From contig JAJEKV010000100.1 in NCBI GenBank assembly GCA_021234155.1, forward strand, positions 2,950,116 through 3,014,115: 64,000 bases of DNA. The letters are read 5' to 3'. Position 1 is the stretch's first letter. Each line of letters starts with the position of its first letter. The notes under the pieces are model-generated. The model saw only the letters and a list, made by a program, of their open reading frames with translations, was not told where the DNA came from and did not search any database. Source of the stretch: Isoetes taiwanensis (lineage: Eukaryota > Streptophyta > Lycopodiopsida > Isoetales > Isoetaceae). The position numbers and the translations under genes were made by a program. Positions 33,070 to 45,436 of this stretch are shown in pieces.

Positions 33070-35440
33070 ATGTTTGCAAAAAAATAAACCAGATGCCAAA
33101 AATCACGCAATTACCCAGCATAGAAACAACGAGGATTCTTCTCAGATTATACATCCCGAAATCTCCTGTTGCTCCAATCTAGTAACAAGGAAGCTTTCAT
33201 TTCATTAGTTCTCCTCAACGTTTATGGTGTTGCAAATGTAATACAGAAAGAAAAACTAAACGTATGTAAAAGATAGGTTTACCGTGTTGGCATGGTTGCA
33301 TCAGTAGGTCTTGATTCATGGGATCATCCTCTATCCTCTGGTCAAGCATTGAGACCTATCTGATAGCACCGAGCTTGCTTCTTGGGACGGAACTTTTGGC
33401 CCGAGGTTCTTGGAAAATTTTAAAAATTTTCTACGTGGCATGGTTGTTGCCATAAAAGGCCAAAAGAAATTAGTAAGGGAACGAGCTACTTCTTTAACTA
33501 TTTTGGGGGGGACAAGGGGGACAAGCTAATCGAACCACTATAGTGTGCTTCCACCCTTTGAGCAGAAGGGTAGTTGTCTGACTATTACCACATCCAATCA
33601 TAAAAAAAAAGGAAAGTCAATCCAGTAAATACTGTTGATTGCGACCCCCTGTTCCATTCTCTCCAACTCCCCTTTTATGAATTGAAGTCTGACTCCCTCA
33701 TTTCAAGTTTGACACGAAATTTCAATACATTCCTCCAGATTAGATCTTACATTATGGGATTGTCGTCATTGTTTGTCAACTTTCCTGGACAAGCCGAAGA
33801 TGTAGCAAATGGTGGATTCACATTGAAGAAAAAATGGAAAGAATTGCTTTGAGTGCCATGCAAGATCCGACCGAATTTTGTCATGTCTGCTGAAGAGTTC
33901 TATATATGTTTTTTTTTTTTTTTTTTTTATGCAACTTCAATTGCAACCTCAACAGCAGGTACGGTGCTTTGCTTTTGTCATGGAAGGATGGTTTGATCAC
34001 TATTAAGTTTATGAACCCCATGCCCCGTACATTGCATTAGTTACTTTTATGGCACTTCCTAGAATAAAAATATAAATTATGCAGAAGAATCATATTCTGA
34101 AGCTTCAAGGCCACTTCTGTAGTATTTTGGCATGATAATATATATTAGGAAACCTTTGCCTCAAATAGTTTATTTTTGCAATCCCCATTTAACAAAAAAT
34201 TGAGCTATTGTTCTCTGTGTGCTACTGCTTGCAATAGATCACATCACATGCTAGTATGTCAAATCTTAGATTCTTGGCATTCATCTTGGCAGCTACAAAA
34301 TTGTCATAAGCTTTGATATTCAGAAGATTAACGAGTCTAACATGGGAATTAAGAGGTACTTTCTAATTTTACTTCCCATCACGCTAAGAATTTCTCTTGC
34401 TTCCTTAAAAGTTAGATTAGCCATTAAGTTATGGTATTGCACTATAGGCTAGGAAAAATTCATACTATGTAATTACTCAAATCAGAGTCATATACATAAA
34501 TGTTGGATATTTAATTATCATTTCCCATTTCTTTAGGTCTGGAGACATGGGAAATATCGATAGAGAAACATCAGAATTGTTGAAAATTTTCCTTGAGCAA
34601 TCCCTTTGATCATGTTCTTAAAATATATTGTCCACATTTTTGTAGAAAAAAACCATTGCATGATGGTACTCTAATGCTGAATTATCTAAACGTAGATACT
34701 ATTCAATCTTACTGCCACATAATTGACCATAAAAAGGGATAATATAATGTGTTTCTTTATACTTTCAAGGCAAGTCCAGTTTTTTCTTGAGCCATTTCAT
34801 ATCTTTTGTTATGTATTTAGGTTCATATATGTGCCAATGAAGATGAATATGTAGCATTATAACAGGGGGTTGTTTTTGTATTTTTATACTTTTTTCCCTA
34901 AGGTTTTTATATGATTTGGTTGTGTAATCTCGTGGATGTACTAATGCGTACATCTAGAGTGCGCATACAGTTTCATGTTTTTTTATGGCAATTGCCAATG
35001 GTTTGATCATGTTAAAAAAAAAAAAAGGAAAAAGAAGGAAAAATCTAAAGGCATGCAGGGCTCGATAGCTTAGCTTTAGGGTTTGTTTGCAGCCTATATT
35101 AGGGTCTTGGTCGATCGCTGCACTACTTTCCGAAGATGAAGCAGCCTGCGAACTAAGAAATTCTCTTTTTGTTTTGCGTTATTGAGGAGTAGTATGATTT
35201 TCGGTAGAATCTGAATCATTTTTTCTGATAAACAGAGATGCCCGAAGTGGTCTCGGTCTTTCCCAGCAGAGCTAGGTCCTTGGATACAACCAGAACCTGG
35301 GATTTTCTCCGGCTTGAAACCGGAATACTTCTGTTTAGAAGCATGGACCCAATTCTTCTCCAGTTACTTGTCTTCTGAGCAGATCCCACAGCAGAGAAAC
35401 CTATCGGTTTGCCATTGGCCTTGACCGAAATGGACCGAAA
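33070..35440. other. AT-rich spacer
   Basis: No gene is visible over 2.4 kb. A 20-base T run lies at about 33909 and an A run at about 35013. An 80-codon frame exists on the minus strand at 35458-35216 but has no recognisable domain. The final bases before 35456, TTTTGCAG, form the splice acceptor of the following exon fragment. Confidence 0.5.
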
Positions 35441-35455
35441 TGGCGGGTTTTGCAG

Positions 35456-35932
35456 CATGTTTTCCTTATAAGCCTACTCTCGACCAAATGCAGGTGAGAC
35501 ATCTATTCTTCATTGCTATGTATCTTCCATTAATCCGTTTTTTAGGGAAGGTAGTGTTTGCAGTCAAGCTCCAAAAATACCTTTCCAGCTTGTCCTAATT
35601 CTATATCACTCGTAGCTTGCTATACCCATCATGAAGTCCAAGTTCAAAGATTATTGTTTGTTATGTGGCTATTTTGTGTGATAAGCACATGTGTTGCTTA
35701 CTTTGACAGGCATTTATTGATGTGGAGAAAGATATGACCTGAAACAGAAACTCAATGGACAGGCTTGTCTGCGGTGATGTTGGATTTGGCAAGACCGGTT
35801 GCCATGCGAGCAATTTTCTATGCAAAGGGAAGGTAAAAGACAAGTCATGGTTCTTGCTCCAACGACAAATTCCCAAGTAAACAAAGACTTTTGGGATATC
35901 ATGATCTAAAAGTGGCCCTTCTTAGCGTGTTC
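35456..35932 (+). pseudogene. Fragment of TRCF/Mfd-type DNA helicase gene
   Basis: Two exon remnants are joined at intact GT-AG sites: 35456-35493 (CFPYKPTLDQMQ) and 35710-35932. The second reads AFIDVEKDMT, then a TGA, NRNSMDRLVCGDVGFGKT, then after a frameshift VAMRAIFYA, another shift, KRQVMVLAPTT, and finally HDLKVALLSVF. GDVGFGKT is the Walker A motif and APTT part of motif Ia of the translocase domain of transcription-repair coupling factor; plants have a nuclear-encoded, organelle-targeted version. The intron is retained, so this is a DNA-level copy, not a processed cDNA. Only two exons are present, with at least one stop and two frameshifts. Confidence 0.8.
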
Positions 35933-36732
35933 CGTGTAAGAATAGATTACTATACAATTTTATGATTCGAAGCATGAGGAGCTATTTCAGAGAGTCCGAG
36001 AATGAAATGGCTTGATATGATAAGCAAAGATACATTTGGCCATTCTTTTGTAATAACTTAGGCATTCAATCTAGCTATTAACTCCACTAACTTTGATATA
36101 ACTCCACCGGCGTACTTTTGACGCCGCGGTGTCAGATGTGAACATTGTTATAAAAGACAACTGGGATATTTGTGGCTTGGAGTCCCCGGAACAAAAATCC
36201 AATTTGATAGGTGTCTCCCTAACGATAGCGCTCTATAACGGACTCAAAGGTAGGGCAGAAAACAAATGGCATCTTTATCATCCACTATACACCCATTCCT
36301 CTCCAAACATGTCGTCCCTTCATGACATAGATTTCTTCTTTAAGATACGTGTTATTGGCATTCTCCGAAGACTGCGTGGAGCTTAACGATGTTGCAAAAT
36401 GTTCTTCAAGCCCGCAATATGGTCGGCAAGATCAATGCTCATTTTCAACATATTCGGATTAACAATGCGGATGCCCTTTCCCCACAAAAAGTTAACAAAG
36501 ATAAAAATGACAAGTTTATCCCAAGGTATATTTTTTAAAGCTAAGGCGGTGATTACATTGAATCAAAATCCGAACTATGACAACTAATCACTGCCAAAGA
36601 CATCGCAAACATTTGGTATGTTAGTGGTGGTTTCGATCTTCGGTTGTGGAAGATTGCAAGGAGCCTCAAACCTACTTTTTCTACTATTCATGATCAGAGT
36701 TTATAACAATGATTAGGATGAGATAGGTTCTT
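35933..36732. other. Spacer, no gene supported
   Basis: An 85-codon plus-strand frame starting ATG at 36129 contains IVIKDNWDICGLESPEQKSN but matches nothing I know. It may be part of a captured gene, as fragments of two different genes lie on either side. Confidence 0.3.
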
Positions 36733-36860
36733 AGGAAACTAGCTTGCTCAGATATATGGTAAATTTGGCGCTCTGCAGGATGCCCATGCAATGTTTGATA
36801 ACATATATATGAAGAATATATTATGGATTGTAATGCTGTATATTATGGATTGTAATGCTT
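36733..36860 (+). pseudogene. PPR repeat fragment
   Basis: The plus strand reads QIYGKFGALQDAHAMFDNIY followed by MKNILWI, which fits one pentatricopeptide repeat of the plant organelle RNA-binding family (pattern MYGKFG..DA...FD). The frame is lost on both sides. A short direct duplication of ATTATGGATTGTAATGCT follows at 36823 and 36842. It is a gene scrap close to the TRCF fragment. Confidence 0.6.
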
Positions 36861-37147
36861 TCAGCAGTGGTTTGTTTACCTTGGGAATGGCATCCTTTAT
36901 TGTGAACATTGTACAACGCAGTAGTTTTGGAGTTAGGGGTGTAAACTAGATAGAATATTAAATCACATTCTTAAATTTGAAGTTTGACAAGGACGAGAAT
37001 AACAATGGTGTTTTCTTAATACTTGTGTTCTATGTATGCAAAGTTGTATTCTTTAACAATTTGGTCAATGTGTAACTAAATGCACATAGATAAATGTTTG
37101 TTTTTGTTAGGGCCCGAAGGGCCCAAAATTTTTTTTAAGATAAAAAC

Positions 37148-37588
37148 CAACACATAACTACCATTAACATTAATTAACACAACCATTGGGTCCAACACAT
37201 TTAAATTAAAATCCCCCTTAAACCCCCTTTGGTTTGGGTGCATATTCACACGGGGGGTGACTCCGGGCAACGAGAGCTGTTAGATAGGCATATTCACCCC
37301 TTATTCCTTAATCTACACCGTACGTAAAGTTCCTCGTTTGTGGGGTATGCAAGTACAAAATTTGCTATACTGTATAACAAGATTTGCAAAATACTATAAG
37401 ATATCAAGCAAAATACTATATGGTGCTGATTTTGTACGTGCAAAGTATAATTATAAGGGCTCTCGTTGCCCGGAGTCACCCCCCGTGTGAATATGCACCC
37501 AAACCAAAGGGGGTTTAAGGGGGATTTTAATTTAAATGTGTTGGACCCAATGGTTGTGTTAATTAATGTTAATGGTAGTTATGTGTTG
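37148..37588 (+). mobile_element. MITE copy 2
   Basis: This has the same structure as the element at 9479-9937: arms of about 130 bp beginning CAACACATAACTACCATTAA and ending with the exact complement, around a 180-bp interior. Here the two arms match almost perfectly, including the inner GTGACTCCGGGCAACGAGAG, so this copy looks younger or less diverged. It is preceded at 37105 by the same TTAGGGCCCGAAGGGCCC leader as copy 1, but right flanks differ. Confidence 0.87.
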
Positions 37589-37901
37589 AGAATTGTTGAG
37601 AAGTTTTAAAAAGTACTTCCATTAAGGTATGAGCCATCATATGTGTGTCACTTATTACATCTCGCCATGTATAAATGAAAAGAATTTGCTGAACCTTACT
37701 CCACCTTTACAGTTTTTGTAGGGCCTGGATGACCAGCAAAATCGGTGTGACTGAGATAAATCACTTTGAAGTATGTTTTGGCATGAACTTTTGTGCAAAA
37801 TGTATGCTTTTGCTGAACAGTTTGATATCGATGCTATGTTTCCACATTCAAAAGTTAAGATGCTGCTATGAAGTGTATGTAGCCAGCATATAGACTGGTT
37901 T

Positions 37902-37930
37902 TAGATAGATAGATAGATAGATAGATAGAT
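37902..37930 (+). repeat. TAGA microsatellite
   Basis: Seven tandem TAGA units precede the TIR element. On the minus strand, which is the LINE orientation, this is (TCTA)n and could be the simple-sequence 3' tail of the LINE, displaced by the element inserted between them. Confidence 0.85.
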
Positions 37931-37939
37931 GTATATTAA

Positions 37940-40596
37940 CACTAGACCTGTCCCTGGGACCATTCCTGATCCATGGACCAGAACTGGCCCTTATGACCTC
38001 TGCCACTTAAACCCATGTAACTCACGAAAGAAATTTCAATTTTATAATATAACACCATCATTTGAGTCTTCACTTATTTCTTAATGACCTCTGAGAATTT
38101 CAAGACCAATGGGCTCACCTATACCTTGTGGTGATTGCTGAAACATTGGAGAATTTGGCAGTTTCTGCACCAGTCCAGAACTGCCTTCTTCAATCTTTCT
38201 AGCATAAAGTGACCTAAACCTTGCTAAAGTTGGAGGTATTTGCCTGTTTATCATAGAACACATTGAGTTTTATGTTCCCATGTTTTCTTGCTATCATCTG
38301 ACATTGGTGGAAGCCGCCAAACCCTATTTTCGTCAAAAAAGCTGCTTGAGGTTCAAGAATTGTTACTCTCTCATTATAACAAGTTTTGATTTAATTCTTG
38401 TGGCCACGAGTTGCTAACTATACAAGCTATAGTTTCATGATTTTTTGGAGTGTTCATAAGTCATGTTAGCCTCAATATCTACTAAAAGAATCTACTATAC
38501 AGAATTCTGGACAAAAGTATATGTTAAAATGCTCCAATCACAACTATCCATAATGCCATGTGTGTAATAAATGATGCGTTCTATTTATATCTACATAGAA
38601 CATAACTCTTATCAACTTACATATAGTGTAACTAGGGTGTAACCATGCAATTTTTGGAATTCAAACATGATGTACAGCAGCCGGATTAACACATTAGAGC
38701 ATAAAAAGTTGGGTCAACTCCATAATTATAGGTCCAAAACCCCACAATGATTAAGTTAGTGATGTTTATTGATGAATTCAAGTGGATGTTGTGAAATTTA
38801 GCCAGGTCATAATATAAATAGACCACATAACATTTCATATATACTTCTTTGGTTCATAGAAAAAGACACTACTTTTCCCTAAATATGCCTTTAAAATAGT
38901 TCAAAATGTGAGAAATGACATATATAGACATCTCTTATATAGGTTGTATGGTCTTATTGAAAAAAATACCATAAAATCTGCTTATTTCTTACTAGGATAA
39001 ACTTCATATCTGTGTTACTGCTATAAGGCATTGTCATCCAAGTAGAATAATATTATATGTAAGTTATCTTTCATGTATATTATATTTTTTATGGATGCAA
39101 ATCTTTCTTGGCAATAGAAATCTTTCGTTGCATGTTAAAGTAACATGTTATTTCAAAGGTTTTAATTTTAATAAGCACGCATCACCATTTATGGTCCACG
39201 AGACCAATTGTATAGAGCATATATCTCTCACTAACCTTATCCATTTTTCCCCAGAGAATGATACTATGACTTTTTAGCTTCTATCATATGATTTTTGAAA
39301 GGTGTAAGTGAAATTCCATGTAGGTTCAATTGGTCATAAATACCTTATAAGTTCTCAATTTTTTGTGCTTCAACCTTACCCTTAAATTATGCAAGCTAAC
39401 CTAATCAATTAATTTTATCCTATAGAGAATCGCACAAGTAAACTATATGTGAAAGTTGAGATCAAAATTGATTAAGATGGCACCATTAATGATTTTCAAA
39501 CTTTCAGTCATTTGGACCAATGATGGTCTGCAACTGAACTGCAAGTAGTAGTCTATCTTTATTTTTTATAGTAAATGTTTTCCATATTTTTCCTTGGTTC
39601 TTTTTGCATTGGTTTCTTGACATGGGATATTTTGAGGATGTGATTTTGTAAAGTCACACCTTATAGCACAAATCTAGAATAAACATGGAAGATATAATAT
39701 AATTGATGTTATCTATTCTAGTACAATCCTCAAGATAATGAACAACAAATATTTTTTGTAAACAAAGTGGTCCAAGAGCTACTCATGTCCCAAAACTCAA
39801 CTTGAAATGGACTAACATAAGGATATTATCAATTTTTAAATGAACTATGGACCAGTAATGGGCAGGTACAGATATCGTTTTTGATTTGTTTTTACTACGT
39901 CTTTTGCTCTTTTTACAAGTTTGTTTTTGCATTGGTTTCACATCCTTATAAGCTTTCATAATATGATTTTTTTGGAGGACAACCTAGAGTCATATGTAGC
40001 AATGTTATCTATTTATATAAATTCCCTAAAATTAAAAATAGAAATAAAAGTCAAAACATCAAATTCAAACTCAACAAACATTTTTCTAGGATGGAGGATC
40101 TCATGAACTACTTATATGCCAAATTTGAATTTAAAATTAATTTCCTTCTCAAAGTTGTTGTTTTTATATCACAACTGCTTTCTGGGAACCAGTACTGGTT
40201 CCCAGAAGGCAGAAGACAGTTTTGACCCTGTCATGTTTGAATTGCTCTATCTTCTTTCACAGAGTTCCAATTGAGATGTGGTTTTTTGTGCCTTGCTCTA
40301 TATCTCGTGTAGAAAAATAACATTATAACCAAAAAAATCAAAAAAATCTTTTCATCAAGACAGTTTTACTTTGTGTGAACATGAAGCTTTTGGTACTTGA
40401 CCCCCTTGGGTTTGCTAGAGCATAACTCACAAGAATGGAAGCTGATACATTTTTGTGTATTTTTTATGTGAAGCATGACTGCCATATATGAATTCCTAGA
40501 AAGGGTTTGGCTAGTTTTTGCGTTCTTGATTTTATATGATTTTTTTGTGAACCTTCAAAATGCCCTTTAATGGTCCATCATGGGACAGGTCTAGTG
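37940..40596. mobile_element. 2.66-kb TIR element starting CACTAG
   Basis: The left end CACTAGACCTGTCCC and the right end GGGACAGGTCTAGTG are exact complements, and similarity continues to GGACCATT inside each end (about 30 bp). TTAA flanks both ends (37936-37939 and 40597-40600). CACTA ends are typical of the CMC/EnSpm superfamily, which makes 3-bp duplications. The TTAA flanks would also fit a TA duplication with ACACTAG ends or a TTAA-specific element, so the superfamily is undecided. The interior is AT-rich with no transposase, so it is non-autonomous. Confidence 0.75.
40181..40206. repeat. 26-bp perfect palindrome
   Basis: Centred on AGTACT and reading GGGAACCAGTACTGGTTCCC at its core, this palindrome is perfect over 26 bases and extends to 32 with one mismatch. 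It lies inside the TIR element, about 390 bp from its right end. Confidence 0.9.
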
Positions 40597-40600
40597 TTAA

Positions 40601-41030
40601 CGTCCACGAGAGCCAAAACGGCTATGGGACAAAGTACAATGTTTATCATTCTATTTGACGCTATTAAGTAGCTCATGTATAAACCTGCCAACATGTTTCA
40701 AGTGGTCTACGTCATTGAAGGACTCCACTAAATTTGAGCTACTCCATCTCAAGTGCGAGAATTGCGCTCGAATACTGTCGTGCTTATGACATCTAAAAAC
40801 CGCGTGTTCTTCCGATTCCACCTCACCCGATTTACAAGTGCAAAGCCTATCCTTCTGTTCCAGCTTCATCCATCGTCCAACTTCTATCATAAGCCTGTGT
40901 GAGCTCATTCTGAACTTGGCAATAGCCTGGACAAGATATTTAGGCATCTGGACTGATAGATATCTTTGAGGACCAAGTATCATCTGGGGGTTGAAGTCCC
41001 GAAAGTAGTAACTTACATTTGCTTTTCCTG
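40601..41030 (-). mobile_element. LINE A, separated 3' end
   Basis: The minus strand encodes a LINE ORF2 C-terminus: YYFRDFNPQMILGPQRYLSV, then AIAKFRMSSHRLMIEVGRWM, then a CTCKSGEVESEEHAVFRCHK zinc-binding stretch. This duplicates a domain the neighbouring LINE B already has at 41380-41280 (CPSCLDPKIESEVHAFLECP), so it is a second element's tail. LINE A at 45406-48990 lacks exactly this part. The simplest reading is that LINE B inserted into LINE A and pushed this end away. Confidence 0.65.
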
Positions 41031-41141
41031 TGTTCTGTATGTATCTAATAAATATATATAAATATATATTAATCACGCCATTTAAGACCCTCAGGTCCAT
41101 ATGGCGAAGATAGTACAAGAAATATATAGTCCACAAGGCGC

Positions 41142-44100
41142 TTAAACAAAGGCACCTGTAGCTTCAAGTATTTCCATATTAACAAACAACTCCATTATGT
41201 CAGCTCGTTCCTTCCAAACATCCTTGAGATATGAACTAAGGAGATTTGGAGGCGTATTAAAGAGCTCTGACAATGTGAATCCTGAAATGTTATACTTACT
41301 TCTTATATGTTCATAGGCAGGGCACTCCAAAAAAGCATGTACCTCTGACTCAATTTTAGGATCAAGACAGCTCGGGCAGTACCTTGTATGTCGAGGAGTT
41401 CCATACCACCTTCCCGTCTCAATGTGCAGATGATGAGAGGAAGTTCGTAGCTGAGAAATCAAGATTCTATTTTTCCTGCTAATATTAGATAGCAAGTAAG
41501 ATTGTTCTCCATATGCAGCCATACTATTAATCTCACCTTTATAAAAAAGCTTTTTCACAGCAATATCATTTGGATCCCACAATTTGCCCAAGACTTTTGG
41601 AAGTATTTGCATGCGTACCTCTTTTAGTTTGGTTGACTCCGGCCAAGCAGAATCATCTACACCCCACTTTTCTGCCCATTGAATCACTTGAGAGAACCAT
41701 CCTCGTACTTTGGATTGCTGCATAGCCTGGAAAGGGAGACGATTTGAAGGGAGCAACTTCACCCGATTTACATATGTAATAGTACGGCATAAAGCTTCAG
41801 TTTCAAGGGGAATCAATCCAGTTTCCGCAAGCATAATGCAGTATGGAGTTTGCATTTTAGTTCCAAGCTCTTCCATGAGAAATCGTTTCTGCACCTTTTC
41901 AATCTTGTCCCAGCTTTGCCGATCAAGTCCAGGGGCCCAAGCTGGACAGCCATATAAAACGACCGCCTTCACTTGAGTATCATAAAGTAATCTCCTGAGT
42001 TTCCAATGCCACAAGTTATTCACACGACAAGTATGGAACATACCATAAAGGGTTCTTAGCCCACCAGAAGCACGTTTTTCAGCTGCCAGCTTCCATGAAT
42101 AATTATTTGCCACCTCTATTCCAAGGTATTTATAACTATGCACTGTTTCTAACTCACATTCCCCAATGGTAAATTGAAAAGTTTTTTTTGTGCCAACTAT
42201 CATGACTTTAGATTTTGCAACATTGATAGCCATACCTTTTTGATCGCAAAAATCCTCAAGAGTATCCAAATGATGTTGGAGACCGCCAGCAGCTTCTAGA
42301 GATCAAAACTATATCATCCGCAAAAAGTAAAACTTGTATGAGATATCTACCAACATTGACTCCAACTCCTCCCATACGTGCAAGCCACCCCTCAAGTTCA
42401 TCAATATAAAGTCCAAAGAGAGTGGGAGAACAAGGGCACCCCTCGCTTCACCCCAATCGTGCTCGGACCTGTTCAGCTGCTTTTAAATGGAAATGAAAGT
42501 TCAATGAGTACCGTTGGTATAGACGCCAAGAATCGCCCTGCTGGAGTTCGAGGAACTTGTAGCAGCTCTAGCCTATTCTCAAGTCACCTCGATCAACTCT
42601 ATCAAAAGCTTTTGCTAGATCAATGAAGGCCAAAACCGGATTATGTCTAGTACCCTTTGGCTTTCATTAATCACCCTTAAAGTGACTAAGTGATCAACGA
42701 AAGGAATGGTCATGGCGAAAAACTCGCTTGTCCATAAGCTGCTCGTTCTTCTCATCAGCCCAATTAGAGAGCTTTCTCTCAAGCATAGTTGCAAAGAGTT
42801 TTGCAAATACATTGCTAACCAAAATTGTCCGATAATTTCTTGCCTGGTTTTTATCACGGATTTATGAATAGGAACCACCTTGCTTAAATACCATTCCCCG
42901 TGGAAAGCCACAATGAAAAGCCAAGTTACAAATGTCAACCAACTTATCATTTAAAAGATCACCTCCCCATTTAAGCAACTTCAAAGACAGAACCCATTTA
43001 GATCTAAGGATTTCCCATTTTGCATCCTTTTTGTAAAGCATATGTAACATCACTCTTATCAAAGAGTGTAGTATAGGCGATACCAATTTGCATTTCATTG
43101 CTTTGTTAGCAATGCTGTATAATTCTCTTATCCATTCAAGCAAACTTTCTTGTGCGATCTCTCCCAATTCAATGGGATGTTGCGCTTTGTCCAAAAGCAT
43201 TTTGGATCCAATGCAATATCATCTAGAAGTTTTGCAGTGTTCCCTTTCCCATTTTTATTTTTTTATGCTTGACAAGATTCTTATAATCTCTTGGCAAAAG
43301 ACATTTGTCTATAGCAGCTTGTAATAATGTAATGCGCTTTGCCATAATACATTCGTGATCAAACCACTTTTTATTATGGTATTTAGCTGACCTTGGTTTA
43401 GTAAGTCCAAAGACACTTGGCGGACTTTTATGATAGGGACTGCTTTAAGCAAAGGCATGCATTTCCTCAACATCATCTGTAGGCCAAAGAGTTCCTTCCA
43501 AGCCTGAATCAATTGCTTTCTCATATTGCCCAGCAAGTTTATATTGCACTTTAAACCTGGGTGGGGCTTGTTTTTTGCTTTTCCCCGTACATTTGACTTT
43601 CATTTTATATTTTATGACAAGAGGGGCATGATCGAGTCCTCATCTTTGAGGAAGAACTTCAAAACTAGTCACCAAATGCACACCATCCGACTTCCCAATA
43701 ACATATCCACAAAGATTATTTCCATTGGGCTGAAAACATGTGTATTTGTTGGATTCTGAAATATAGCAAATTCCATTATACACGACTAATTCATGCGCTT
43801 CACATAAGTCAAGAATGTGTTCTCCCATTTTATTCAAATGCATATCACAAGAGGTCCTAGGCCATGACAACAAAGGGTCTGTCTGTTCCATAAGCCACAA
43901 ATGATTTCCTTCATGAGCCAAAACAGTAGCTTGCTTATTCTTGAGCCTGCCATTCATGTCCCCTATTACATAAACCTGTCCTTTAGTTTTATAGAACGCA
44001 ATATCAGCAGAGAGGTAACAAAATGGGTCATTCGCAAAGAAGCTCGGGCTGTTATAGATCCACATGGGATAGGGCTCCAAGGGAGCAAAGTATACTATTG

Positions 44101-44221
44101 CCACATAAATGCGCTTATTTACACAAATCCATATATATCTTTGCCCATGTTTACATATTTTGACCACGCTAAACCGCATTGCAAATTTCATTTTTAACAA
44201 AGCATGCAAGTCCGCCCCCAT
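41142..44221 (-). pseudogene. LINE B ORF2: endonuclease and reverse transcriptase
   Basis: The endonuclease keeps VIGDMNGR (for the usual GDFN) near 43945, but its C-terminal part reads CGYVIGKSDGVHL where DYV...SDH is expected. The reverse transcriptase follows in several frames: DKLVDICNLAFHCGFPRGMV (about 42960), then the catalytic LFADDIVLIS at about 42300-42325. From 42269 the frame is open for 375 codons and holds the thumb region (YKYLGIEVANNYSWKLAAEK) and the terminal zinc-binding segment CPSCLDPKIESEVHAFLECP. The last 375 codons lack any break, whereas the first part has at least four, so decay is uneven. Confidence 0.8.
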
Positions 44222-44511
44222 CCTCTCAAGGGCTTCCCTCAGAACTCATTCCAAGCAGGTCTCAAGCGGTGTAAACCCATGGATGGGAATCAATCTGTTT
44301 GTTTCATGTTCCCATGTCTCACTGAATGCAAGAATATCAAACTGTTCAAACATTTCCATATTACTAAGAATCTTTGATTCATTAAAACCATGTATATTCC
44401 AAGCCAGTAGACTGAGGGTCTTTACTTCCTATGCATTATTGCGGACAACAATCCGATTGCTCACAATAAAAGCATTTTTCCCTTCAGCTTTCAGTTTACG
44501 GATCTCATCCA

Positions 44512-45296
44512 TCAATTGCTGCGTTCTTTTTTTGTTGTCAGATCCAAATCATCATTGAGCGGATCTTGGTGACCTTTCAAGTGTCCTCTATGATGCATAA
44601 CACGGTTTCTACTTTCTAGACTTTGAAATTTCAAAATAATAGGACGATGCTTACCTTCTTGTTTGCGTCCAATTCTTTTGCAAAAGGTGAAGCCTGGATC
44701 AGATAGGTGCATTGTATCTTTGAAAAATGCTTCAATTGTTGATTTTGTGTCTTCGCTTTCTTGCTCAACAATTCCAAAAATAAGGATGTTTTGTGCTCGA
44801 TAGCTTTCGGTCTTAGTGTTCAGCAATTCTTTCTTGTCCCCGGTTAAAGAGATTAGCAACCTGTTTGCTCAATTTTAGAAGTAATTTGCTCCACTATTTG
44901 TTCGGATGGTGCTGAGCTATATCCTTCATTGCATAGCCTTCTGCTGGTGGTCGATCTTCTAACTCGCAATTGATTCCATGATCTTGATTGTCCGCACTCC
45001 AGGGTTTGTCTTTATCTTTGCAAGTCTCCAATTGTCTTGTTTAACTGCTTTTATCTCATCTTTTGCGACCGTAATTCTTCTTTTGTGAGAACTAGCTCAT
45101 CTTTTGCTGCTCTAAGATCTGCTATGGCAATACGCAATTCATCTTTGGCAGTACGAAATTCATCACAAAGTCCTTTAATCAGGTTCATAGTGTCCATCAT
45201 CGGATCTCCCTCATCGGGTTTCGTTTCTGTAATTGTTTTCTTCGGTGGCATCATGTAATGTAAATCCGGCCACCGCCTTCGTTCCGATTGTACCAT
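44512..45296 (-). pseudogene. LINE B ORF1, L1-like RNA-binding protein
   Basis: The N-terminal piece (45296-45051) has a Lys/Asp-rich start (MPPKKTITETKPDEGDPMMD) and a heptad-like coiled coil with repeated AAKDEL/TAKDEL. The second piece (44859-44512) matches the RRM-like core of L1-type ORF1: ILIFGIVEQESEDTKSTIEA, then CKRIGRKQEGKHRPIILKFQ. About 190 bases between them are out of frame. This protein would package LINE RNA. Confidence 0.65.
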
Positions 45297-45371
45297 TCAT
45301 CGCATCGTAGTCGTTCGCTCGGTTCTGCTCCGGACTATTACCATCTTCGTTGGATCCTCTTCGAACCTATT

Positions 45372-45436
45372 GCAGGCGCCTAGGTTAAGCGCCTAGGTTA
45401 AGCGCCTAGTTCGTTAAAGTAACGCTAACGAACTTC
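45372..45436. repeat. Junction of LINE A and LINE B with short repeats
   Basis: GGCGCCTAGGTTAAGCGCC and two further GCGCCTAG units stand in tandem at 45375-45409. Next to them GTTCGTTA and TAACGAAC (45408-45435) form an inverted repeat. LINE A coding sequence ends at this point and LINE B's 5' region begins, so these bases mark an insertion junction. Confidence 0.6.

Larger units (their letters stand above)
41031..45400 (-). mobile_element. LINE B, inner element, near full length
   Basis: On the minus strand: ORF1 start (45296-45051, coiled coil), ORF1 RNA-binding part (44859-44512), endonuclease (44221-43640), reverse transcriptase (about 43540-42270) and the ORF2 C-terminus (42269-41142). 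Downstream is an AT-rich ATATATATTTATATA tail (41040-41075). Frame is broken many times in the first half of ORF2, so the element is inactive. Its exact ends and target duplication are not resolved. Confidence 0.75.
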
